This document shows positions 1 through 8,184 of a stretch of 64,000 nt of DNA, piece after piece. Location: contig NZ_BNDS01000008.1 in assembly GCF_014656545.1 (NCBI RefSeq), forward strand, positions 45,110-109,109, read 5' to 3'. A program made the position numbers and the translations under genes. Position 1 is the stretch's first letter, and every line of letters starts with the position of its first letter. This DNA is from Neobacillus kokaensis. GTDB lineage: Bacteria > Bacillota > Bacilli > Bacillales > Cytobacillaceae. The notes beneath the pieces were generated by a model. The model was not told the origin of the DNA. It was given only the letters and a program-made list of their open reading frames with translations, and ran no database searches.

Positions 1-5
1 GTATA

Positions 6-1058
6 TTAGTTAAATACAAAACTTTCATCTAATATCTCCTTTATTGAATCAGCCCATGCTTGTTCATCGTCAAGAGGGCAATATATTACTTTGCTAGAAT
101 ATTCACCAATAACTTCTTTATATAAGTTTAAATCCCCCGCTATTATTGGTAATCCAAACTGTTGGACTTCAAGGAGAGGTAATCCAAAGGTTTCCACTTT
201 ACTCGGAAAAACAAGTAAATCAATCTTTTTATATAAGCCCAGTACTTGTTGATAATTTAAAACTCCTGTAAGAATTATGTTCTCTTCCAAATTATACCTG
301 CTAATCATGGTATTAATACGATAGTCATTTTTATTTATTGTTAGATAAAGTAAAACATCCCTTTTACCAAGTATATTTACAATTATGTTCATTGCTTTAA
401 TTAATACTTCATGATTTTTATATAAATCCGATGATGCTGGATAAAATAACGATTTAAAGCCTTCTCTAAAGAAAATTTGATCGTTATTATCTGGGAGAAC
501 TTTGGGTATATCTGGTCTCTCTATTACAAACTTTTCTTTACTAATATTAAATTTATTCATTATTTGGTTTCTAAACCATTTAGTTTGAACTATTATTTTA
601 TCGGCATTTTTAACACTCTTTTTGATGAGATAAATATATATATATTTATAAAACCATAATTTCCTCTCATCTTTTCTACAAAAACTCCATTTGTAAGGAA
701 AAAAAGGAATTGATTGATGAATATAAACACTTTTAAAAATATTATCCTTTTTAAATCCAAATGGGAAATAGTTTTGCATTGAAAACATCTCATCTGGTTT
801 TATTTTGTTATTTATTGACCATCTTTTCATTCCCAAGGAGTTCCAATAATGTTTATTTTTATAATATTCATTTTCAGAATTTTTTATATATATTATATTA
901 CTATTTTTATTTACTTTTATTACGTTATCTGGAATAAAAAAATAGTATAATTCATTACTATTTTTTTTACTATTTACTTGGTTTATATAATTATTAAGTA
1001 TTGTTAGTCCCCCACCAGTCGAAAGGGAGGTAGCATTGACGAATATTATTTTTTTCAT
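6..1058 (-). CDS. Glycosyltransferase (GT1/GT4 type) of the EPS cluster
   Basis: A 350-residue GT-B fold glycosyltransferase, predicted to add one sugar to the lipid-linked repeat unit on the cytoplasmic membrane face. The N-terminal half starts with a nucleotide-fold strand followed by a glycine-rich loop (STGGG near residue 14). The C-terminal half has the family EX7E signature in VETFGLPLLEVQQFG (about residues 287-301), which binds the nucleotide sugar. The frame is complete, with TAA at positions 8-6. It is the last gene of the minus-strand operon inside the window and lies 27 bp after the acyltransferase. The base composition is visibly AT-richer than the upstream regulatory genes, as is usual for serotype-specific parts of such clusters. 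Donor and acceptor sugars cannot be told from sequence. Confidence 0.85.
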   Translation of the reverse strand: MKKIIFVNATSLSTGGGLTILNNYINQVNSKKNSNELYYFFIPDNVIKVNKNSNIIYIKNSENEYYKNKHYWNSLGMKRWSINNKIKPDEMFSMQNYFPFGFKKDNIFKSVYIHQSIPFFPYKWSFCRKDERKLWFYKYIYIYLIKKSVKNADKIIVQTKWFRNQIMNKFNISKEKFVIERPDIPKVLPDNNDQIFFREGFKSLFYPASSDLYKNHEVLIKAMNIIVNILGKRDVLLYLTINKNDYRINTMISRYNLEENIILTGVLNYQQVLGLYKKIDLLVFPSKVETFGLPLLEVQQFGLPIIAGDLNLYKEVIGEYSSKVIYCPLDDEQAWADSIKEILDESFVFN

Positions 1059-1084
1059 TTCATACCTTCCAATTTTTTAATTCA

Positions 1085-2059
1085 TTATCTAAACCCTATA
1101 CAGTAATAAAAAAACCTAAATATTTTTTTATTAAAAGATGCAATTTTATTAACAATATAAAGAAGTAATACTATTATGATCAAGACAAACGATGCCTTAA
1201 TAATTGGATTATACCAATTTAATATTTGATCAAATATTGTATTAGAGAGACCCGCTAATGGCATATGCAATAAATAAATTGAAAACGACTGTTTTCCTAT
1301 AAATTTTAATAATTTGTTTGATAATGTATAGTGTGCCAGAATTAGTACTAAAGATCCCCCTGATATCTCAAGTGGAATAGAAAGAGATGTCCAATAATAT
1401 GCTTTATTAGATAGTACTGAAAGTATTAAACACAACATAAAGATACAGAATATAAAAATAATATATTTTTTCGCCAAGAAGAATAAATGGTAAATACTCC
1501 AATTCTTCCTGATTATTACTCCAAAAGTAAAAAATCCAATCCAGTTAAGAGGATTCACATACGGAGAAATAAATGTTATTTTGTTATAGGCGGTTAAATA
1601 GATTGAAAATATAGTGATTATAATTGATATAATCAGTATAAAATTATTCTTGCTCCTAAAGAATAGAAAATAACAGATTATTAACATCGTTAAATAATAC
1701 AAATACGAGTTTACGCCTAAAAGATAAAGTAAAAATTTATAACCTCCAATTGATTCAACTTCCGAACCCCAAAATTGAGTTAAAAGATATAATGCAAATC
1801 CGCTTATTAACCATGGTAAAATAATTGACTTTTTTTTAGATAAAAAGACTTTAAATGAATCATTGCTCTTTCCAAATAAATAACCTGATAATATAAAGAA
1901 CTGAACTACACCGAGTGTACCTAGATTAGCAAAAAATAAATTTAAATTATTTATTGTGCTTGATACATGAGCAATAATTACACTAATAATAGCAAAAGCT
2001 TTAATAATGTATATTAATTGTCTTTCATCGTACTTTATTTTTAGATTATAACCTGTCAA
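1085..2059 (-). CDS. Membrane acyltransferase family 3 (O-acetyltransferase-like)
   Basis: A 324-residue, almost entirely hydrophobic protein with about ten predicted transmembrane segments, typical of acyltransferase family 3 (OafA/YrhL/WecH type). The family's N-terminal conserved histidine is visible in VIIAHVSS (about residue 31), and FFILSGYLFG (about residues 54-63) matches the family pattern. Such proteins transfer acetyl or other acyl groups to a surface polysaccharide, so the likely role here is O-acylation of the EPS repeat. It lies between capG and the last glycosyltransferase in the same direction. Composition is very AT-rich. The acyl donor and the modified sugar are unknown. Confidence 0.85.
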   Translation of the reverse strand: MTGYNLKIKYDERQLIYIIKAFAIISVIIAHVSSTINNLNLFFANLGTLGVVQFFILSGYLFGKSNDSFKVFLSKKKSIILPWLISGFALYLLTQFWGSEVESIGGYKFLLYLLGVNSYLYYLTMLIICYFLFFRSKNNFILIISIIITIFSIYLTAYNKITFISPYVNPLNWIGFFTFGVIIRKNWSIYHLFFLAKKYIIFIFCIFMLCLILSVLSNKAYYWTSLSIPLEISGGSLVLILAHYTLSNKLLKFIGKQSFSIYLLHMPLAGLSNTIFDQILNWYNPIIKASFVLIIIVLLLYIVNKIASFNKKIFRFFYYCIGFR

Positions 2060-2078
2060 CTAAATCATTCTCCTTATC

Positions 2079-3203
2079 CTATTTCCGCCAAACTACTCGA
2101 TTTACGTAATCTGTATAGGATAGAATTATTCTTAATACTTTATCAGAAACATTTGGCATACTATAATCTTCTACAAGTCTTAAATTACCTTGTTCTTGTG
2201 TTTCTAATATCTCCACTCCCTGTAGTATCCTTTCTTTCTTTAAACCGACCATCATTACTGACGCCTCTTCCATTGCTTCTGGTCTTTCGTGAGCTTGTCT
2301 AATATTAAGTGCTCTAAACCCTAGAATAGAAGATTCTTCGCTTATTGTCCCGCTATCACTAAGAACTGTTTTTGCCTTGATTTGCAGTTTTACATAATCA
2401 TTAAAGCCTAAAGGTTTTAATGTTTTTACCAATGGATTGAATTCAATACCTCTTCCCTCAATCACTTTTCTTGTTCTCGGATGCGCACTAACAATAATCG
2501 GTATATTATACTTCTCTGCAATCGAATTTAAGCTATCAACCAAATCCATAAAATTGGTTTCTGAATTAACGTTTTCTTCCCTATGCGCAGATACTACAAA
2601 ATATTTACCTTCCTCAAGTCCTAATCTTTCTAATACATCTGAATTATCAATATCGTCTTTTCTTGAATTGAGAACCTCAAACATTGGACTTCCTGTTTTA
2701 ATAATCCTATCTGATGGGAATCCCTCTCTTAGAAGATATTCTCTTGCAATATCACTATAAGTCAAATTAATATCCGCAGTATGATCGACAATTTTTCTAT
2801 TTGTTTCCTCCGGTACCCGTTGATCAAAGCATCTATTTCCCGCTTCCATGTGGAATATCGGAATGTGTCTTCTTTTTGCTGCTATAGCACATAGACAGCT
2901 ATTAGTATCACCAAGTACTAAAATCGCATCAGGCTTCACTTCTTCCATAATAGGATCTATTTTAACGAGAATATTTCCTATTGTTTCTACTGCTGTACCT
3001 GTAGCAGCATTTAAGAAGTAATCTGGCTTCTTTAAATTAAAATCCTTGAAAAATACTTCATTTAATTCATAATCATAATTTTGGCCTGTGTGCACCAGGA
3101 TATGTTCAATTGCTTTAGATTCTTCTAATTTATTAATAACAGCTGACAATCTTATAATTTCGGGTCTAGTACCAACGACAGTCATGACTTTTAACTTCTT
3201 CAT
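2079..3203 (-). CDS. capG: UDP-N-acetylglucosamine 2-epimerase, CapG/FnlC-like
   Basis: A non-hydrolysing UDP-GlcNAc 2-epimerase family protein of 374 residues. Family motifs are in order: GTRPEIIRL near the start, HTGQNYD, GDTNSC, HMEAGNR, EETNRK and SDSGTISEE. Next to capE and capF it is best read as CapG, which makes UDP-N-acetyl-L-fucosamine from the CapF product, rather than as MnaA, which makes UDP-ManNAc. A longer frame opens at 3257 inside capF, but the ATG at 3203 is preferred. It has GGAGGTA at 3217-3211 with ideal spacing, and the protein then begins directly with the beta strand before GTRPEI. capF ends 4 bp upstream. Confidence 0.88.
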   Translation of the reverse strand: MKKLKVMTVVGTRPEIIRLSAVINKLEESKAIEHILVHTGQNYDYELNEVFFKDFNLKKPDYFLNAATGTAVETIGNILVKIDPIMEEVKPDAILVLGDTNSCLCAIAAKRRHIPIFHMEAGNRCFDQRVPEETNRKIVDHTADINLTYSDIAREYLLREGFPSDRIIKTGSPMFEVLNSRKDDIDNSDVLERLGLEEGKYFVVSAHREENVNSETNFMDLVDSLNSIAEKYNIPIIVSAHPRTRKVIEGRGIEFNPLVKTLKPLGFNDYVKLQIKAKTVLSDSGTISEESSILGFRALNIRQAHERPEAMEEASVMMVGLKKERILQGVEILETQEQGNLRLVEDYSMPNVSDKVLRIILSYTDYVNRVVWRK

Positions 3204-3207
3204 TAAC

Positions 3208-4317
3208 TTATACCTCCAAAAAATAGGTGTCGGGCTTTTCGGGGTCAAAACATTCATTAGCCCACATTACCGTTACAAGATCACTTTCTCCTACATTAAC
3301 AATGGAGTGTGTATATCCAGTAGGGATGTCTACAACCTGTAACTTTTCTCCGCTAACCCTATACTCGATGATTTCATAAGAATCTATTTTTCTAAACCGA
3401 ATTAGTCCTTCACCACTTACAACTAAGAACTTTTCATTTTTAGTATGGTGCCAATGCTTCCCTTTGGTAATACCGGGTTTTGATACATTTATAGAAACCT
3501 GTCCTCTTTCAGGTGTTCGCATAAATTCTGTAAAAGATCCTCTATGATCACAATTCATTTTTAGATCATAAGAAAACTGATCTTCCGGCAGAAAACTTAA
3601 ATAGGTACTGTATAATTTTTTTGTTAAGGCATCTTCCATATTTGGAATGCTTAAATCTAATCTGCTTTCTTTGAAGCTTCTTATTAAATTTGCTAAATCA
3701 CCAAGTTTAATCTGATGAGTTACTGGTACAAAGCAATAGTTTTCCCTGAGAGTAGGGTCCCCCCCTAGAGCTCTTAAGAATTCATCTAAAACATCATCAA
3801 TATAACAAAAAGTAAGTTCTGCATCAGGATTGTTTACCTGAATGTCTAAGCCTCTTGCAATATTATGACAATAAGTAGCAACTACTGTATTATAATTGGG
3901 CTTACTCCACTTACCAAACAAGTTTGGCAATCTATAGACATAAACTTTTACATCATTATCACTGGAGTAACTAAATAATAAATCTTCTCCAGCCTTTTTA
4001 CTTTTTCCATAAGGATTATCCTTTTCTGCCTGAATAGAGGAAGTAATAAGCACTGGGGCATTATTACTATGTTTTTTTAGTAACTCTAACAATTGGGAAG
4101 TAAAGCCAAAATTACCTTCCAAGAATTCATTTTCATCCTTTGGTCGATTAACCCCAGCCAGATGAAAAACAAAATCGCACTCTTTTGTATACTTTTCTAG
4201 TAAAGTAGAATCACTTTCTCTAGTAATTTCCAATATATCGTTATATCCCCTATTTTTGAGTTCTGCCACAAGGTTTTTCCCTAAAAAACCTTTAGAGCCA
4301 GTAACAAGAATTTTCAT
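3208..4317 (-). CDS. capF: UDP-2-acetamido-2,6-dideoxy-hexose reductase/epimerase CapF
   Basis: A bifunctional enzyme of 369 residues, the usual CapF length. The N-terminal NAD(P)-binding short-chain dehydrogenase domain shows GSKGFLG at residues 6-12 and YGKSKK further on. The C-terminal third is a cupin with HWHHTKNEKFLVVSGEG, which supplies the metal-dependent epimerase step. CapF acts after CapE and before CapG on the route to UDP-N-acetyl-L-fucosamine. A GTG at 4329 would add four residues, but GGTGGA at 4330-4325 places the ribosome on the ATG at 4317. The capE stop lies 14 bp upstream. All three enzymes of the pathway are consecutive, so FucNAc is very probably a component of the polymer. 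Confidence 0.9.
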   Translation of the reverse strand: MKILVTGSKGFLGKNLVAELKNRGYNDILEITRESDSTLLEKYTKECDFVFHLAGVNRPKDENEFLEGNFGFTSQLLELLKKHSNNAPVLITSSIQAEKDNPYGKSKKAGEDLLFSYSSDNDVKVYVYRLPNLFGKWSKPNYNTVVATYCHNIARGLDIQVNNPDAELTFCYIDDVLDEFLRALGGDPTLRENYCFVPVTHQIKLGDLANLIRSFKESRLDLSIPNMEDALTKKLYSTYLSFLPEDQFSYDLKMNCDHRGSFTEFMRTPERGQVSINVSKPGITKGKHWHHTKNEKFLVVSGEGLIRFRKIDSYEIIEYRVSGEKLQVVDIPTGYTHSIVNVGESDLVTVMWANECFDPEKPDTYFLEV

Positions 4318-4331
4318 TTTTAGTTCCACCC

Positions 4332-5369
4332 TTAGTTCATAACAGAAGTCTTTTTATTCCATTCCTTCAATTCATTCTGTACATATTCTAATTTCAATAA
4401 TTTTTCTTTAATTTGTTCTACAGTGAGGATTTGTGTATTATCCGAATTATATTCTTCTACAGTAGTAAGCTTTTTATTCCCTTCATCGAAATACTTATCA
4501 TAGTTAAGATCCCTTTGATCGGCAGGAACTCTGTAGAATCCACCTAAATCCTCTGCTGCCACATACTCCTCTTTCGTAAGCAATGTTTCATAGCGCTTTT
4601 CCCCATGTCGTGTTCCGATGATTTTAATATCATTATCAACATTAAACAATTCCTTTACTGCTTGAGCAAGATCACCAATTGTACTTGCCGGTGACTTTTG
4701 GACCATAATGTCTCCTGTTTCTGCATTTTGGAAGGCAAATACAACTAGCTCAACTGCTTCCTCTAAGCTCATCAGGAATCTTGTCATATTTGGATCTGTA
4801 ACTGTTAAAGGCTGACCACCTTTAATTTGTTCAATAAATAATGGAATTACTGAACCACGTGAAGCCATTACATTACCATACCTTGTTCCGCAGATAAGCG
4901 TTCTGTCTGGAGATACTGTTTTTGATTTTGCAACAAAAACCTTTTCCATCATTGCCTTTGAGATTCCCATTGCATTAATAGGGTAAGCAGCTTTATCAGT
5001 TGAAAGACAGATAACTTTTTTTACTCCATACTCTATTGCGGCAGTTAAAACATTATCTGTTCCAATAATATTGGTTTTTACAGCTTCTAAAGGAAAGAAT
5101 TCACATGATGGTACTTGTTTTAAGGCTGCTGCATGAAAAATATAATCTACTCCGTGCATTGCATTTTTAACACTTGCTAAATCCCTAACATCACCTATAT
5201 AAAACTTTAATTTTTCATTTTTATAAAGCTTTCTCATATCATCTTGTTTTTTCTCATCCCTTGAAAATATTCGAACTTCCTTTATGTCAGTATCCAAGAA
5301 TCTTTTCATTACTGCATTACCAAAGGATCCTGTTCCACCGGTTATTAATAAGGTCTTATTATTGAACAT
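4332..5369 (-). CDS. capE: UDP-GlcNAc 4,6-dehydratase/5-epimerase CapE
   Basis: A 345-residue polysaccharide biosynthesis protein of the CapE/FnlA group. The Rossmann loop GGTGSFG is at residues 11-17, the catalytic-region segment is STDKAAYPINAMGISKAMME, and GTRYGNVMASRG follows. CapE dehydrates UDP-GlcNAc and inverts C5, opening the UDP-L-FucNAc route completed by the next two genes. The ATG at 5369 is preceded by GGGGGA at a good distance. The start overlaps the end of the upstream glycosyltransferase by 11 bp, suggesting translational coupling. The second dehydratase of the cluster (about 8.2-10.0 kb) is membrane-anchored and much longer, so the two probably make different nucleotide sugars. 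Confidence 0.9.
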   Translation of the reverse strand: MFNNKTLLITGGTGSFGNAVMKRFLDTDIKEVRIFSRDEKKQDDMRKLYKNEKLKFYIGDVRDLASVKNAMHGVDYIFHAAALKQVPSCEFFPLEAVKTNIIGTDNVLTAAIEYGVKKVICLSTDKAAYPINAMGISKAMMEKVFVAKSKTVSPDRTLICGTRYGNVMASRGSVIPLFIEQIKGGQPLTVTDPNMTRFLMSLEEAVELVVFAFQNAETGDIMVQKSPASTIGDLAQAVKELFNVDNDIKIIGTRHGEKRYETLLTKEEYVAAEDLGGFYRVPADQRDLNYDKYFDEGNKKLTTVEEYNSDNTQILTVEQIKEKLLKLEYVQNELKEWNKKTSVMN

Positions 5370-6618
5370 TTCGTTTTTCCCCCAAGTTTGGATTTAATCC
5401 AAAATAATTATCCATTCTATTTAATAAGTCAACTTTATTAAAGTTTTTATCGTAATATAGGCGTGCATTTAGTCCTAATTTATTTAATTCCTGTTTCGAT
5501 TTAAGTAATAATTCTATTATTATTTCACAAAGTTTTTCGTCATCTCCAGCCTGGCTGCTTACACCCGCATTAGATTCCTTGATTATTCTGCTTGTTTCCC
5601 CACCTGCAGAAGCAATTATCGGGACACCACATGCCAAATAGGATTGTAGCTTTGCAGGAATTGTCATTTCAAATAATGGACTTTCTGTTAAACAAAGGAA
5701 AGCCGCATCGCTGGCTGCCATAAACTCTGGTATTCTATCAGCAGGCTGCTTTGGAATAAAATTAAACATCTCAGAAACGTTAGCTATATTAACTTGATTA
5801 ATTAGTGTTTCCTTATACCTTCCATCCCCAACAATATTAAAACGAATTTTCTTATTTAGGTTACTCTTTTTAAGAAGGGAAGCAGCTTTCGGCAAAATAT
5901 CCAAACCTTGAGCATTACCAATATTCCCCGCAAAAATTATATTAAAAGCATCATCACTTGGAATTTCTGGAATAATAGTTTTCTCAATTGGTCTATAAAA
6001 GTCTTCTGCGTATTGTGGCCAATTCTCTATCTTTTCTGATGTAACACCACGTTTTTTAATCGATTCCACAAAACTAGTTGATGTTGTAAATATTTTTGTA
6101 CACCGGGCATAGATATAATCTACCATTTTACCAATAGCACCAATAATAGTCTTATTAGTAATCCCGGTAATGATTTCTACATTTTCAGGCCAAAGATCTT
6201 GAACATATAAATAACATGGTATCTCCCTCTTTTTAGCATACCAAACACCAGGCAAAGCTTGAGTCATGGGAGATACTTCAAAAATAAACACATAATCGGC
6301 TTTTATTCGCGTAAAAAGTTGCCACAAGAAACCCGTGATTACAAATGACAAATAATTTAAAGCTAGCATTATTGAACTGTTACCTCTAGGTATAAGAGGA
6401 ATTCGAATAATCTCAATGCCGTTATATAATTCTTTTCTTTTCTTTAACAATCCGTACCCGTCGTAATACTTTCCTTGAGGATAATTAGGAATTCCCGTTA
6501 AAACTGTTACTTTATAACCCCTCTTGACCCACTCAGTACAAATATCATTTATACGAAATTGTTCAGGGTAGAAGTACTGTGAAATGACTAATATATGCTT
6601 TTTCAACCCTTCACCCAC
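5359..6618 (-). CDS. Glycosyltransferase family 4, WbuB-like
   Basis: A 419-residue GT4 protein. The N-terminal domain begins with HILVISQYFYPEQ and TGIPNYPQG, typical of WbuB-type fucosamine transferases. The C-terminal donor domain has IFAGNIGNAQGLD and a conserved acidic motif around ESPLFEMTIPAKLQSYLACG (about residues 327-346). The place directly before capE-capF-capG supports transfer of the L-FucNAc they make; this is an inference from context. The start is uncertain: GTG at 6618 has no clear ribosome site, while a GTGAAGGG stretch lies right before a TTG at 6606. The next gene upstream ends 5 bp before the GTG. Confidence 0.85.
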   Translation of the reverse strand: MGEGLKKHILVISQYFYPEQFRINDICTEWVKRGYKVTVLTGIPNYPQGKYYDGYGLLKKRKELYNGIEIIRIPLIPRGNSSIMLALNYLSFVITGFLWQLFTRIKADYVFIFEVSPMTQALPGVWYAKKREIPCYLYVQDLWPENVEIITGITNKTIIGAIGKMVDYIYARCTKIFTTSTSFVESIKKRGVTSEKIENWPQYAEDFYRPIEKTIIPEIPSDDAFNIIFAGNIGNAQGLDILPKAASLLKKSNLNKKIRFNIVGDGRYKETLINQVNIANVSEMFNFIPKQPADRIPEFMAASDAAFLCLTESPLFEMTIPAKLQSYLACGVPIIASAGGETSRIIKESNAGVSSQAGDDEKLCEIIIELLLKSKQELNKLGLNARLYYDKNFNKVDLLNRMDNYFGLNPNLGEKRNVQ

Positions 6619-6623
6619 TTTTT

Positions 6624-7472
6624 CTATTTTTCTGTTACCGTAATAGATTCTTTTAAATTTCTTACTCTATAATTCTGTTTATACACTGATAAACTCTGAT
6701 CATAGACTAAATTTCCAAATACCTTATTTATAATTCCAACCTTTAATCCTAATAGTTTTAACAAAGGATTAAAGATTTTCGTCAACTTTATCTCCCTACC
6801 ATGGGTATTTGCAATTAGCCTAACCATCTCGGAGGTTTTAACATATTCATTGTTTTGTGGGAAGAATAATCCACTTTCTTCATTTTCAATCATAAGCCTT
6901 ATAAATTCGCACAAATTATCAATATGAAGCATACTTCGTTGATTATCTATGTCCGGGAATATTGGCAACTTCTGTGCCGCCTTTGCTAATTTAGGATAAT
7001 TCCCTTTAGAACCTTTACCATAAATCATCGGCGGCCTAAGAATTGCAATTTTAAAATGCTCACTTGCTAATGGCTTAATTCCTTTTTCTGCTTGAAGCTT
7101 ACTATTACCATAGAAATTACTTGGCTCTGGGATAGTATCCTTTTTAATAATTCTTTCTGCGCTACTACTTTCACCATAAACAATAATGCTGCTCAAAAAG
7201 ATAAACTGTCTAACTCCATCTTGTTTTGCTTTTGCAGCTAAATCTATTGTTAAGTCCCTGTTGACCCTATAATATTCATTTTCCATATTGGGATCTGTGG
7301 ATACGTGAGCAATTCCTGCTACATGTAATATGACATCGTAGTTAGAAAGGTCCATTTTCTTCCACTCGTCATTACGGCAGGTGATAAACTCCATTTGATA
7401 TTTGTTAGCAGTCCATGCAGCAAATGCATTTCCTACATAACTATTTTTAGCGGTAATAAGTACTCTCTTCAT
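6624..7472 (-). CDS. NAD-dependent epimerase/dehydratase (nucleotide-sugar reductase-like)
   Basis: A 282-residue extended short-chain dehydrogenase with an N-terminal Rossmann fold (VLITAKNSYVGNAF, where a variant loop replaces the usual GxxGxxG), a serine-rich strand FLSSIIVYG, and the catalytic tyrosine-lysine pair in SNFYGNSKLQAEK. It resembles WbpV-type proteins that reduce a 4-keto sugar nucleotide. Placed after the EpsC-type dehydratase and initiating transferase, it may make UDP-N-acetylquinovosamine or a similar first sugar. That substrate is an inference from gene order. The sugar transferase ends 11 bp upstream. Confidence 0.75.
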   Translation of the reverse strand: MKRVLITAKNSYVGNAFAAWTANKYQMEFITCRNDEWKKMDLSNYDVILHVAGIAHVSTDPNMENEYYRVNRDLTIDLAAKAKQDGVRQFIFLSSIIVYGESSSAERIIKKDTIPEPSNFYGNSKLQAEKGIKPLASEHFKIAILRPPMIYGKGSKGNYPKLAKAAQKLPIFPDIDNQRSMLHIDNLCEFIRLMIENEESGLFFPQNNEYVKTSEMVRLIANTHGREIKLTKIFNPLLKLLGLKVGIINKVFGNLVYDQSLSVYKQNYRVRNLKESITVTEK

Positions 7473-7483
7473 TATTTACCTTT

Positions 7484-8149
7484 TCACCTATCTTCTTTGT
7501 TAGCTGTTGCGGCTGTTGATTCAGAAGCTTTCATTCTTTCAAGTGCTCCGGTACCGCCCTCAACAACACCATCGTGCTTCAGAATGCTAACTATAGTACC
7601 GAAAAAACACTTTACATCGAAAGCAAAACTCAAGTTTTTCACATAATCTCCATCAAGGCTTGCCTTAATATCGATAGGTAATTCATCGCGTCCATTTATC
7701 TGAGCCCATCCTGTTAAACCTGGGTATACATTATTTGCTTTATACTTATCCCTTTCTTCGATTAAATCAAACTGGTTCCAGAGACAAGGACGTGGACCTA
7801 TTATGCTCATTTCTCCTTTAAGAATATTCAAGATTTGTGGTAATTCATCTAAGCTAGTCTTCCTCATAAATTTACCGACACTTGTAATATAAGTTTCCGG
7901 ATCTTTCAATAAGTGTGTTGGCATATCTTTAGGAGTGTCTATTTTCATTGTTCTAAACTTAAAAATATAAAACTCTGATTTATCTTTCCCAATCCTACGC
8001 TGCTTAAATAATATTGGGCCCTTTGAATCAAGCTTAATACATATTATTAATAGAAGGAAAACCGGAGAAAGCACTACAATACCTATAAAGGCAAGAATAA
8101 AATCTAATATTCTTTTTATATATTTTCTATATATCACTCTAATACCCAC
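7484..8149 (-). CDS. Initiating phosphoglycosyl transferase (sugar transferase)
   Basis: A 221-residue monotopic phosphoglycosyl transferase that moves a sugar-1-phosphate from a UDP-sugar to undecaprenyl phosphate, the first step of EPS repeat assembly. The N-terminal re-entrant membrane helix (about residues 14-36) is followed by QRRIGKD and FKFRTMK, the catalytic Asp-Glu in TSLDELPQ, and the hallmark LKGEMSIIGPRP. It is a compact EpsL/PglC-like form without the extra transmembrane block of WbaP. The GTG at 8149 is possible, but GGGGTGGG overlaps it and better serves the GTG at 8137, which would remove four residues. The dehydratase ends 35 bp upstream. Confidence 0.9.
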   Translation of the reverse strand: MGIRVIYRKYIKRILDFILAFIGIVVLSPVFLLLIICIKLDSKGPILFKQRRIGKDKSEFYIFKFRTMKIDTPKDMPTHLLKDPETYITSVGKFMRKTSLDELPQILNILKGEMSIIGPRPCLWNQFDLIEERDKYKANNVYPGLTGWAQINGRDELPIDIKASLDGDYVKNLSFAFDVKCFFGTIVSILKHDGVVEGGTGALERMKASESTAATANKEDR

Positions 8150-8184
8150 CCCGATCAGAAGAGGCTAAACATCCACTTAACCTC